Below, in pieces: positions 25,448 through 34,232 of a DNA stretch of 64,000 bases; position 1 is the first letter of the stretch; each line of letters opens with the position of its first letter. The notes below the pieces were generated by a model. It saw nothing but the letters and a program-made list of their open reading frames with translations, had not been told where the DNA came from and searched no databases. The stretch lies in NCBI GenBank assembly GCA_964633435.1, contig CAZWHA010000001.1:124001-188000 (forward strand), written 5' to 3'. The translations under genes and the position numbers were made by a program. Origin of the DNA: GCA-016699895 sp964633435 (GTDB lineage Bacteria; Patescibacteriota; Saccharimonadia; Saccharimonadales; Saccharimonadaceae).

Positions 25448-27619
25448 ATGAATTCTCACCCTCTAGTGTCGGTTATTGTTCCGGTGTATAACGTAGAACA
25501 ATACCTAGAAGAGTGTGTTAAAAGTATCCTTTCCCAAACCTATAAAAATCTAGAGATCATTCTGGTTGATGATGGTGCAATAGATTCGTCCGGTCGGATG
25601 TGCGATAGCTATGCGGTAGATGATGGGCGAATAAAAGTTGTACATAAGGAAAATGGCGGCCTAAACTCTGCAAGACAAGCAGGATTTGAGCACGCGCATG
25701 GGGAATGGATAGCCTTTGTAGATAGCGATGACGTTATCGACGGTCGTTACATAGAGTTGCTGCTAGAGGCTAATGCAAAATATGGCACAGAGATTGCTAT
25801 ATGTGGTTTTTCCTATTTCGATAATACTATAAAGAAGGATACCCGGGTAGCATCTTTTTGCATGAAAGATATCGATACGGTAACACGTCTATACTTGATT
25901 GATGCTCGACCCGAGAACAAGTTTTTTTTGCAGACCGCGTGGGCAAAGCTGTTTAAACGAAAATTGATAGAACAAGTCGATTGGGATTTTTCAGACTATC
26001 GGAGCAATGAGGACGAGCTGATGTCAGTATATTATTATAAAAATACGATGAATGGAGTGTCGTTTGTTAATAATCAACTTTATTATTATCGGCAGAATCC
26101 CGACTCGATTATGAGCAAAGCTCAGGTCGAATATAAGAATTCATACAAAGGTATGCCTACCTCGAAATTTGAATTTCTGGAAGACGTGTATCAAAAAAGG
26201 CTAGCAATGTTTGGTAGTAAATATAGGGATGAAATAACCTACTATTACGCAATGCATTTCATGGTATATATTGATAAAGAGTATCGAAAAATGCCCACTT
26301 ACAGGTTGGCCAAACAAGAAGCAGAGCTGTTTAATAGTAAACTGGACGATATTCACAAGGCGAACAAAAAATATGTGTTTTATGATGAGTATAGCGATAT
26401 TTTCAAGGTTGTGAGTAAAAAAAGAGATATTCAGGCCTTTTTTGATTATCGAAATTCTCACCCTCTAGTGTCGGTTATTGTTCCGGTGTATAACGTAGAA
26501 CAATACCTAGAAGAGTGTGTTAAAAGTATCCTTTCCCAAACCTATAAAAATCTAGAGATCATTCTGGTTGATGATGGTGCAATAGATTCGTCCGGTCGGA
26601 TGTGCGATAGCTATGCGGTAGATGATGGGCGAATAAAAGTTGTACATAAGGAAAATGGCGGAGTCTCTAGGGCGCGTAATACTGGTATAGAAAAATCAAA
26701 GGGCGAATATGTATTATTTGTAGACGCAGATGATTATTTGGCGCCAAAGGCCATAGCGGTGCTGGTTGCCCATGCAAATGCTGTAGCGGGGGTTGATATG
26801 GTGATCGGGGATTATGCTGCACATCATTCTCTGGGTTACGAAGAAGAAGGGTTGCAGCGGAATTTGCCGGTACGACAGTCGTTCACATTCAGGGAGAGCA
26901 ATGTCGACGCGGCGTATTCGTTGTTAACTATGGTTAACGCTACATTTTGCAAGCTCATAAAGAAAGATATTTTAATAGCGCACGATATATCTTTTCCAGA
27001 GAATCTAAAAATTGCCGAGGATTTAGTTTTTGTCGTTAAAGTGTTGCTGGCCACGACTAAGCTGGCGTACGTAGACGAGGTGTTGTATTATTACAGGGTA
27101 GATTTTAATAATAACACCTCTGCCATGGGCAAGGTTTCTAACGAAAAGGCCTATGATTTCGGCAAGGCATTAAAAATAGTAGACACGTTGATCCGGGACG
27201 GCCGGTGCGGCGATAGCATCAAGGCTGCGCTGCGAAAAAGCGCGGTGGCACACAGTACGTATGCTCTTGAGCTGTCGGAAAAAGACAAAGCAGTCCATAA
27301 AAAAGTTTTCAACTATATCCACAAAGACCTATTTCCCTACTTTCATATTACCGAAAAAGACATATCTAATGATGACGGGACACAGCTGGTCCTCGACGGT
27401 GATTATGCAGGGTACATTATGTGGCGCTTAGTGGCGGTAAAGCGTTATCTACATACGCGGCTGGACGCAGTTGGATACTTAGAGGCAGAAGTAGCGAAAA
27501 AGAATGCGAAAATTGAGGAACTAGAGGGCGAGATTCAATATCTAAAGAGTGTTCGTGGGATGATACGAACCCCATTGGGGCAAATATATCGGCGGGCGAA
27601 GCGACTGCTACGAAAATAA
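25448..27619 (+). CDS. two-domain GT2 glycosyltransferase with internal 209-bp exact duplication
   Basis: 723 aa containing two complete GT-A domains: about residues 1-330, starting MNSHPLVSVIVPVYNVEQYL, and about 335-640, starting with the same NSHPLVSVIVPVYNVEQYL. Both have IILVDDGAIDSSGRM and a DSDD or DADD metal motif (FVDSDDVIDG, FVDADDYLAP). The first ~70 residues of each domain are encoded by an identical 209-bp DNA segment, while the rest of the two domains is diverged. A coiled-coil-like segment (EVAKKNAKIEELEGEIQYL) and a basic tail end the protein. It probably adds two sugars of the surface glycan. Recombination between the repeats would remove 1002 bp, exactly 334 codons, leaving a single-domain enzyme in frame. 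Confidence 0.92.
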   Translation: MNSHPLVSVIVPVYNVEQYLEECVKSILSQTYKNLEIILVDDGAIDSSGRMCDSYAVDDGRIKVVHKENGGLNSARQAGFEHAHGEWIAFVDSDDVIDGRYIELLLEANAKYGTEIAICGFSYFDNTIKKDTRVASFCMKDIDTVTRLYLIDARPENKFFLQTAWAKLFKRKLIEQVDWDFSDYRSNEDELMSVYYYKNTMNGVSFVNNQLYYYRQNPDSIMSKAQVEYKNSYKGMPTSKFEFLEDVYQKRLAMFGSKYRDEITYYYAMHFMVYIDKEYRKMPTYRLAKQEAELFNSKLDDIHKANKKYVFYDEYSDIFKVVSKKRDIQAFFDYRNSHPLVSVIVPVYNVEQYLEECVKSILSQTYKNLEIILVDDGAIDSSGRMCDSYAVDDGRIKVVHKENGGVSRARNTGIEKSKGEYVLFVDADDYLAPKAIAVLVAHANAVAGVDMVIGDYAAHHSLGYEEEGLQRNLPVRQSFTFRESNVDAAYSLLTMVNATFCKLIKKDILIAHDISFPENLKIAEDLVFVVKVLLATTKLAYVDEVLYYYRVDFNNNTSAMGKVSNEKAYDFGKALKIVDTLIRDGRCGDSIKAALRKSAVAHSTYALELSEKDKAVHKKVFNYIHKDLFPYFHITEKDISNDDGTQLVLDGDYAGYIMWRLVAVKRYLHTRLDAVGYLEAEVAKKNAKIEELEGEIQYLKSVRGMIRTPLGQIYRRAKRLLRK
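25451..25659 (+). repeat. 209-bp exact direct repeat, first copy
   Basis: Identical base for base to 26453-26661. It encodes the nucleotide-binding start of the first GT2 domain. Confidence 0.97.
26453..26661 (+). repeat. 209-bp exact direct repeat, second copy
   Basis: Identical to 25451-25659 at an offset of 1002 bp. It encodes the start of the second GT2 domain. Confidence 0.97.
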
Positions 27620-27622
27620 ACT

Positions 27623-29776
27623 CTAGGAAATATCTCTGGCGACTTTCTGGGTAAATTCATCCCAAGAATGTTGTGAATCGATCAATTTCTGAGTCTCGCG
27701 AACGAACTCAGTAGCCTGCCCAGGATTTTTCGCCAGAGACAGAATGGCATTAACATAACCATCGATGTCTTCCATTTCGACCAAGACACCAGTTTTGTTG
27801 TGGCGTATAAACTCGCTTACACCGCCAATGTTGCTCGCGACGATCGGCAGGCCAGCGGCAGCGACTTCCATGAGGATATTTGGGATACCGTCGGTTTGGG
27901 AGGTGTAGAGATAGATATCGTAGTTGGCGGTTGGTATAGAGGATATACCGTTAAAAGCGCCTCTGTAGTGGACTTTTGAATTATTAAAATAATCAGAACG
28001 ATATTGTTTTTTCTCTATAATACCGTAGACATCAACGATAAAATTATTGCCGAGCTTGGCCGCCACTTTTTTAAGGATATCGGGTCGCTTTTGATGGGAA
28101 ATACGACTAGCCCAGAGTACACGAATAGGCTTTTTGCTGTCGATGAGTCGTGGTGGGGTTAACCCAGTGATGTCCTGTGGCTGGTAGTGAACAACCATCT
28201 TTTCCGCGTCAAAGGCATTATTTTCGAGGGCGTTGTCGATAACTCGCTGGTTGTCTGCGAATACTTTTGTGACAGTTGGCCAGATTGCAACTAGATCGGG
28301 GTCGGCAAAGGATAAGACCCGTCCTTTTTCGTGAGTGTATTCGCGCATAAAGAGCGATATGTAGATATTGTAATGATTGTTAATGAGCAATTTTTGGTGT
28401 TTCGAGATCCAGTGATACCAATAGTCATCGTTGACGACATGGAGTCGTTTGACTTTTGATTGGATCAGAATCCGTGACCAGACAATATATTTTTCATAAT
28501 CTCCTAAACCGTGAGTTAGGCTGGCAAAGTCTAGCATATCGACATGTAGTTTCTGAAAATAATCCCGAGCAGAATCATTCAGTAGCTGGGTTGAAAGGAT
28601 GCCAATTTTCCAGTTCGGATGGTTTTTTTGCAGTGCCTTTATGTAGTTGGCGATGAGCTTTTCTGTGCCGCCGCGTCCGCTCATAGCTGGGGCGAGAAAG
28701 AGATAGTCCAGATGATCGCCCGACAAGGAGTGGCAGAGTTTTTGATATATGGTGCCGAGATAGTTGTTGTACGGATCAAACGATAGCGGGTGGAACTGAA
28801 TTTTTGCAATTTCACCTCGACTCGGCCAGAGTTGGTTTTCGATATCATTGATCTTTTTCCATTCGCGAATGAACCAGTTCGGAAGTTTTTTCAGATTATT
28901 TTTGTAGAGAATGGTGCGAGCACTGGGAGCGATCAGGCGATTAATTGGTCCAATACGTTTTGCTGTATCAAATGCAAAACGATAGGCTCGTCGAGCGGCT
29001 GTTTTGACTCTCTGTATGGGCGATCTCGGGCGATGTGCGGCCGCTTCCAGGGGAAGGCTCTTTATAAAGGCAATAGCAAAAAGGTCTGAATAGTCGAGCA
29101 CGGTACCAACGTGTTCAGAGCTGACCGAACCGGCTCTGCGTCGATAGAATAGCGCGGTATCGGGCACGGTGAGGTGCGCAATATCTGCGGCTCGTGTGTC
29201 GGCGCAGAATAGATAATCCTCGAATCCAAAGCCATTTTCCGGTACTCGATAGGGATGTTTGACCAGAATCTCTTTGTAGGTCATAAGTGTATTTGTCCAT
29301 AGGTTCCAATAGGCCATTTGAATAGCATCTGCTGCTTTTGTGGACGAATCACGCATAAACCACAGAGTGATGTTTTTTTCTTCGTAACCGAATTGAGCAT
29401 GAACAGCGGGACGCATAATGGCGGGCGTCCGTTGCTTTAACAGCATGTTATAGGCCGATAGGAGCCACGATTCAGTTATGAGATCATCCCCATCAATCAA
29501 GGCAACTACTGAGGCAGTTGCCTTTTTTACGGCATGGTTGCGATTGTCTGATGGATTGCCAAACGAGCCCTGGATAACAGTGAATCTGGGGTCGTCTGCC
29601 CAATTCAACGCACATTTTTTGGTTGAATCGTCTGCATTGTCGAGACTGAGGATTATTTCATAGGATATGCCTTTTTCATCGAGCTGTTTAGCCGACCTGA
29701 GGATACTGAGTACTGTTTTGTGGAGCAAAATGCCTTCCTGGTGGGCAGTGATGATGACGGATAGGTCTTTGGTCAT
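27623..29776 (-). CDS. bifunctional GT2-GT4 glycosyltransferase fusion, paralogue
   Basis: 717 aa from ATG 29776 (MTKDLSVIITAHQEG). The N-terminal GT2 domain has ILSLDNADDST and VALIDGDDLITESW. The C-terminal GT4 domain has LAPAMSGRGGTEKLIANY, the donor-site TDGIPNILMEVAAAGLPIV, and IGGVSEFIRHNKTGVLV. Domain order and many motifs match the 711-aa fusion at 18387-20522, so the two are paralogues that probably act on different glycan positions. It is convergent with the duplicated GT2 gene (3-base gap). TATAAT ends 7 bases before its start. Confidence 0.9.
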   Translation of the reverse strand: MTKDLSVIITAHQEGILLHKTVLSILRSAKQLDEKGISYEIILSLDNADDSTKKCALNWADDPRFTVIQGSFGNPSDNRNHAVKKATASVVALIDGDDLITESWLLSAYNMLLKQRTPAIMRPAVHAQFGYEEKNITLWFMRDSSTKAADAIQMAYWNLWTNTLMTYKEILVKHPYRVPENGFGFEDYLFCADTRAADIAHLTVPDTALFYRRRAGSVSSEHVGTVLDYSDLFAIAFIKSLPLEAAAHRPRSPIQRVKTAARRAYRFAFDTAKRIGPINRLIAPSARTILYKNNLKKLPNWFIREWKKINDIENQLWPSRGEIAKIQFHPLSFDPYNNYLGTIYQKLCHSLSGDHLDYLFLAPAMSGRGGTEKLIANYIKALQKNHPNWKIGILSTQLLNDSARDYFQKLHVDMLDFASLTHGLGDYEKYIVWSRILIQSKVKRLHVVNDDYWYHWISKHQKLLINNHYNIYISLFMREYTHEKGRVLSFADPDLVAIWPTVTKVFADNQRVIDNALENNAFDAEKMVVHYQPQDITGLTPPRLIDSKKPIRVLWASRISHQKRPDILKKVAAKLGNNFIVDVYGIIEKKQYRSDYFNNSKVHYRGAFNGISSIPTANYDIYLYTSQTDGIPNILMEVAAAGLPIVASNIGGVSEFIRHNKTGVLVEMEDIDGYVNAILSLAKNPGQATEFVRETQKLIDSQHSWDEFTQKVARDIS

Positions 29777-29823
29777 ACTATCTATTATACCCAAAACGAC
29801 AGAAATAATGTATGATAAGATGA
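29777..29823. promoter_or_regulatory. divergent leaderless promoter pair
   Basis: Minus strand: TATAAT (29784-29789) ends 7 bases before ATG 29776. Plus strand: TATGAT (29811-29816) ends 7 bases before ATG 29824. Confidence 0.55.
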
Positions 29824-31257
29824 ATGACAACTATCATAAAGGCAATCGCGAACAATAGAAAAATTAGTTTGTTACTGCTAGCGGTATTTGTCGCATCCCT
29901 GGCTACTATATTGATAATCTATGGCCTATTGGCATCGCCAATTGCTGACGATTGGCTGTATTATAATTATTATAAACAAGGATTTCTGTCGTATCTAGAG
30001 GCTGCCATGAACCACACTGGCCGCCTATTTCAGTGGCTAGTGGTATTTGTTGGCTATGATTTATTTGGCATGAAAGCAACTAAATTGATACCGGTGGGAC
30101 TGTTTATCGCCCTGTCCCTATCCATTTTCTGGCTACTGAGATCGGTCAAGATCCTAAAAGGAGGTGTTTTATTAGAGGGCGTTATCGCTGGCCTGTTATC
30201 GTGCCTGATAATTTTTCTGCAGCCAAGCTTTTTCGATGCGTATCTATGGCTAACTTCTAGCACTGTCTATATAGCATCAATTATCTTTTTATTTGTAAAC
30301 ACAACATTCATTTATATTTTACTGACCAAAAAGACAGGATTGTCTATGAAACTACTTGCCTTTTTGTCTCTGGTGGTTGGCCAAACTTTTAGTGAGCCTA
30401 CAGCTGTATTCATGATTGGCATGGTAGCGCTCGGTATGGGATTGAGTGCTCTGTATAGGAAAAGAGATTATTTTATAAAACTGAGTCTTTGCCTGGGCGC
30501 ACTGATAGGAGGTTTTTTAATTGTCTATCTGTCGCCTGGGTCAGTTGCGAGAAGGACGACCGCTCCCGATTTCGATCCAACATGGGTGTTTGTTGATTCG
30601 CTACAAGGCTTTTCTCATATGTTTTTTGAAACAGGTCTGTGGATTGTAGGCGCATCCATTCTATTTGGCTCGATATTGTTATTTGTAAACAAACGAAAGC
30701 TGACGGTCAAACACCAATATGTCGGTATGTCTGCCATTATTGTTTTTCTGGCGTCGACATATCCCATTTTTGCACTCAACAATTATACCCAGGAATATGT
30801 TCCAGACAGGATTTTTGTATTGCCAGTTACGGGTATACTGGTCGCAGTAGTACTGCTGGCTATTTATATTGCGCTCGTGGCGCCCTGGCCAAAGAAATTG
30901 GATGCGAAAACTGTAGTGGCGCCAGCGCTCGTCGCATTGTTAATAGTGGCTCTACCGATATTTATGTATTCTGGCGTAAAGAACATCGCAAAATTATCAT
31001 TGCGTGACAAAGTGGCAAAGGAACGAGATTACCGCACATCAGAGCAAATTGCTGCCGGAAAAAAGACGATTGAAATTATGCAGGCACCAAAATTAGTCAA
31101 GGGCAACGCAGATGATTTTTATTATGGTGATGGGCAGTGGGACCTGAACGGCAGAAATTGGATCGTGAACTCGTATTTAACGTTTCATGGGGTTGACCCA
31201 AGTACGAAACCAAGGGGCACAGTGAAACTAATTGCTCCACCCGACTTTTACCGTTAA
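29824..31257 (+). CDS. multi-span membrane protein, GT-C/DUF6056-like
   Basis: 477 aa with about 11 hydrophobic spans. After the first span it has SPIADDWLYYNYYKQG, an acidic motif in the first extracytoplasmic loop such as GT-C glycosyltransferases use, followed by HTGRLFQW. The C-terminal ~80 residues form a soluble tail with DDFYYGDGQWDLNGRNW. The family assignment is tentative. A polyprenyl-sugar-dependent transfer outside the membrane is inferred from the fold pattern and the surrounding glycan genes. Confidence 0.75.
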   Translation: MTTIIKAIANNRKISLLLLAVFVASLATILIIYGLLASPIADDWLYYNYYKQGFLSYLEAAMNHTGRLFQWLVVFVGYDLFGMKATKLIPVGLFIALSLSIFWLLRSVKILKGGVLLEGVIAGLLSCLIIFLQPSFFDAYLWLTSSTVYIASIIFLFVNTTFIYILLTKKTGLSMKLLAFLSLVVGQTFSEPTAVFMIGMVALGMGLSALYRKRDYFIKLSLCLGALIGGFLIVYLSPGSVARRTTAPDFDPTWVFVDSLQGFSHMFFETGLWIVGASILFGSILLFVNKRKLTVKHQYVGMSAIIVFLASTYPIFALNNYTQEYVPDRIFVLPVTGILVAVVLLAIYIALVAPWPKKLDAKTVVAPALVALLIVALPIFMYSGVKNIAKLSLRDKVAKERDYRTSEQIAAGKKTIEIMQAPKLVKGNADDFYYGDGQWDLNGRNWIVNSYLTFHGVDPSTKPRGTVKLIAPPDFYR

Positions 31258-31265
31258 CCTAATGT

Positions 31266-31278
31266 TATAATGGTATCA
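31266..31278 (+). promoter_or_regulatory. -10 box of leaderless transcript (DUF2142 gene)
   Basis: TATAAT (31266-31271) ends 7 bases before ATG 31279. The nominal ATG at 31270 lies inside the -10 box and so cannot be the start. Confidence 0.6.
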
Positions 31279-32703
31279 ATGAGGGTAAAACTGATCAATA
31301 AACTAAAACGCCCAGAGTATATTTTTGCACTAGTGGCTAGCCTGTTCGGTGTTTTGGCGCTATTTGTTATTCCCCCTGGCTGGAATAGTGATGAATATCA
31401 GCATTTTTTCAGAGTTGAACAGTTGGCAAATGGCGGTCTGTTTTCGAGGGATCCTGATGGCCGTAAAACCCCTCATAGCGTTGCAGGTGGATACATTGAT
31501 AGCGGCGCGCTAGAATTTATTCAGAAGAATGGGTTTGAGAATCGTATCGGTTTGGATAGGTCTACCATAACCCCGCTCGGTCTATATCGGCAGCATACTC
31601 AGTATACAGGTGATAAAGTATACGTAGGGTTCAATGGCTCTGCAGTCTATTCTCCGGTTACCTATATTCCTCAGGTTGCTGGCAATTTTATTAACAAAAC
31701 ACTAGGTGGTTCGGTATATTCGGGTATTTTGTTGTCGCGATTGTTCGGGCTAGCTGCGTATGTTCTCATTGTGTTTCTAGCTATAAAAATCATCCCTAGG
31801 GGCAAATGGATCTTGTTGACTATGGGACTATTGGCTACGTCGGTAGTGCAGGCTGTTGCTCTGGGCGGCGATGCGATGACGTTTTCGCTGGTTGCTCTGT
31901 TTATTTCCTATGTTCTCTATATTGCCTATTCCAATAAAGCTATGTCAGTCAAGCAAGGGACCTTGCTAACGCTATTGCTGACCGGAGTTGGCCTGGTTAA
32001 ACCGACTTATTTTGCTTTGGCGCCGTTAGTTGCTCTCATACCAATAATAAATAGAAAAGCTTTTAATAAGCGAGCGATAATAATTCTCGTCGGCAGTCTA
32101 TTGTTGGCCGTCGTACCGACCCTAATTTGGATGAAGTTAGTAAGCTACGTTGGCACCAATGGTGGAGAGGAGTCAAGCAGGGGAATGCAATTGCAGCTCA
32201 TGCTGGCGCATCCTATAGATTTCGCGGCAACTATGGCGAGAACGTATCTAGGATTCACTCCTGATGGCGTGTGGAATAAGTTCTATGATGTTGCTTTTCG
32301 TAATTTTGTTTGGGATAGTGTTAGGTTTTCGTACCTCTATAGTATTTTGGCTGTAGTGGCGGTAGTTATCAGTCTGGGCATCAAAGACAGCAAGACGGCA
32401 ATCGGAAATACTATAACAAAGGCGCGTTCGTATATGGCAAACTTTCTATCGATCGGTGTGTTTGTCGTTACCTTTGCCGTAATTAATCTCGCACTGTATC
32501 TTTATTTTTCCCCAGTAGGCAGCAATACTATTGTTGGTGTTCAGGCGCGCTATATCTTTCCTTTTTTGCTATTACTCCTCCTGCCCTTGCAAAATTATTA
32601 TAGGGATCAAGTCAAGGCCAAGTTTTTGCTAGTCGGCATCTTGCTAACGTGTTTGATAGCCTCAATCATCGCAATATATAAATATATCTACTTTCTGAAT
32701 TAA
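31279..32703 (+). CDS. DUF2142 family polytopic membrane protein
   Basis: 474 aa from ATG 31279 (MRVKLINKLKRPEYIF). About 11 hydrophobic spans. The first large outside loop has WNSDEYQHFFRVEQLANGG, the acidic signature of DUF2142, a family linked to surface polysaccharide loci and resembling GT-C enzymes. The function is probably transfer or modification of lipid-linked sugars outside the membrane. The GtrA-like gene follows after 4 bases. Confidence 0.85.
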   Translation: MRVKLINKLKRPEYIFALVASLFGVLALFVIPPGWNSDEYQHFFRVEQLANGGLFSRDPDGRKTPHSVAGGYIDSGALEFIQKNGFENRIGLDRSTITPLGLYRQHTQYTGDKVYVGFNGSAVYSPVTYIPQVAGNFINKTLGGSVYSGILLSRLFGLAAYVLIVFLAIKIIPRGKWILLTMGLLATSVVQAVALGGDAMTFSLVALFISYVLYIAYSNKAMSVKQGTLLTLLLTGVGLVKPTYFALAPLVALIPIINRKAFNKRAIIILVGSLLLAVVPTLIWMKLVSYVGTNGGEESSRGMQLQLMLAHPIDFAATMARTYLGFTPDGVWNKFYDVAFRNFVWDSVRFSYLYSILAVVAVVISLGIKDSKTAIGNTITKARSYMANFLSIGVFVVTFAVINLALYLYFSPVGSNTIVGVQARYIFPFLLLLLLPLQNYYRDQVKAKFLLVGILLTCLIASIIAIYKYIYFLN

Positions 32704-32707
32704 CCCT

Positions 32708-33097
32708 ATGTTAAAAAGTATTATTGCAAAATATCAAAAGCCACTCCGTTTTATTATTTCTGGTGGTTCAGCGGCAGCGGTCGAGTATGGAGTTTTTTTG
32801 CTGCTATTATGGGTTATTCATCAGGTACTGATCGCAAACACAATTAGCTTCCTGTGTGGTTTGATCGTAAGTTATCTGCTGAATCGTCTATGGGTGTTTG
32901 ACAGCTCTGCTGGCATAAAAAAACAGTTTGGCATGTACTTTACCTTGGCAATGATTAATCTTGTTTTGAGTAACGTCGTGCTATTTGGCTTGACCGACTG
33001 GTTGTCGCTCAGCCCTGTACTGGCAAAAATCGCAGTCATGGCGGGAATTGCCGGTAGCAATTATTTTATATTTTCAAAACTAATATTCAAAAAATAA
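32708..33097 (+). CDS. GtrA family membrane protein, second copy
   Basis: 129 aa with four hydrophobic spans and GtrA features FIISGGSAAAVEYGVFLLL, SYLLNRLWVFDSS and NYFIFSKLIF. It probably helps flip a polyprenyl-phosphate sugar. It is co-transcribed with the DUF2142 gene. A matching polyprenyl-phosphate GT2 lies close by on the other strand (33456-34157). Confidence 0.88.
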   Translation: MLKSIIAKYQKPLRFIISGGSAAAVEYGVFLLLLWVIHQVLIANTISFLCGLIVSYLLNRLWVFDSSAGIKKQFGMYFTLAMINLVLSNVVLFGLTDWLSLSPVLAKIAVMAGIAGSNYFIFSKLIFKK

Positions 33098-33102
33098 ACA
33101 AT

Positions 33103-33459
33103 CTATTTGTTATTTTTAGATAGTTTAATGGAAAGCTCTCGATGTAGGTTTTGCAATCGATGTTCGGTTTGTTCGGTTCGCTGTCGCTGGCTATTGATAA
33201 CATAGAACAGAAAAATAATTGCTGTGGTCTGGACAATATCGAATAGGCTCAGCTCGTGAGCATCCAGCGGCTCTCTGCCTGAAATCATATTGTATACCGG
33301 GAACGAACTGACGAGCACAATTAATAAGGTCAGCCATATAAATAACTGAGACCTAAACCTTTGTTTAGGGATCTTTTTTAGTTTGTATTTGGTAATCAAA
33401 TTAATCAGCGCCAAGAGGATGATAGGCAAATTTAGTAGTACTAAAATAATATATCTCAT
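33103..33459 (-). CDS. DUF2304 family membrane protein
   Basis: 118 aa with three hydrophobic spans (about 2-22, 38-58, 70-92) and a charged helical tail, QRQRTEQTEHRLQNLHREL. The DUF2304 family is commonly encoded beside DPM-like glycosyltransferases, as here, where its start overlaps the GT2 stop by 4 bases (translational coupling). A role as membrane partner of that enzyme is inferred. Confidence 0.82.
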   Translation of the reverse strand: MRYIILVLLNLPIILLALINLITKYKLKKIPKQRFRSQLFIWLTLLIVLVSSFPVYNMISGREPLDAHELSLFDIVQTTAIIFLFYVINSQRQRTEQTEHRLQNLHRELSIKLSKNNK

Positions 33460-34157
33460 TCGAATAGCTCCATAAGACGATAGCGGATTAGTGTTTTAAC
33501 GATATTGACGCCGTTCCAGTTATTTTGACCTTTGGATTTTGAATAGTCGGTATATATGGCGCTAATGGGGAATTCGTTAATCACGAGCTTTTGTTGTTTG
33601 GCGCGCCATAACATTTCCGAACAGAATTCATAGCCACTGGCATTCCAACGGAGTTTTTCGAGTGCATTTGGTCCGAATATGCGTAAACCCGATTGTGAAT
33701 CAGTGGTTTTGACTCCAAACAATATCCATGTACCGAAACTCAAACCCCAGTTGCCGACAACTTTGACCCATGACATACCCTTGTTATCAATCAATCGACT
33801 GCCAATTAGCAGATCGTTATTGGTTTTGAATAATTCATCAAAGCCCTTTAGAACATCCTGTGGATCGTGCTGACCATCTGCATCCATAGTTGCAGCGGCA
33901 TCGTAATCGTTTTGTTGAGCATAGGCTAGTCCAGTGAGTGTTGCGCCGCCTGCGCCTGAGTTAAGGATATGGTCAATTACCCTCGCTCCCCCCTTGCGAG
34001 CCTCGTCTGAGGTAGTATCTTTTGAGCCGTCATTAACTACAACTATGTCTATGGTGTAGCCTTTGGCTTTATCAAAAACCTTTTTTGACTGCCGTATCAC
34101 GTCAGCAATTACCGGAGATTCGTTATAAGCGGGAACAATCACACAAGCTCGTTTCAT
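33456..34157 (-). CDS. GT2 dolichyl/polyprenyl-phosphate sugar synthase-like
   Basis: 233 aa, GT-A only, without C-terminal membrane spans. Motifs are CVIVPAYNESPVIADVI, VVNDGSKDTTS and the metal site ATMDADGQHDPQDV, then TDSQSGLRIFG. It resembles the short DPM synthases that need a separate membrane partner, consistent with the coupled DUF2304 gene. TATAAT ends 6 bases before the start. Confidence 0.92.
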   Translation of the reverse strand: MKRACVIVPAYNESPVIADVIRQSKKVFDKAKGYTIDIVVVNDGSKDTTSDEARKGGARVIDHILNSGAGGATLTGLAYAQQNDYDAAATMDADGQHDPQDVLKGFDELFKTNNDLLIGSRLIDNKGMSWVKVVGNWGLSFGTWILFGVKTTDSQSGLRIFGPNALEKLRWNASGYEFCSEMLWRAKQQKLVINEFPISAIYTDYSKSKGQNNWNGVNIVKTLIRYRLMELFE

Positions 34158-34232
34158 ATGATAATTATACCGTATACAGACTGATTTGTGTACCTATCGG
34201 ACCATTGTCTGGTGCGCTATAATGTATGTAAT
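34158..34232. promoter_or_regulatory. divergent promoters, both near-leaderless
   Basis: Minus strand: TATAAT (34164-34169) is 6 bases from ATG 34157. Plus strand: TATAAT (34218-34223) with a TGCGC upstream is 9 bases from ATG 34233. Confidence 0.55.
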
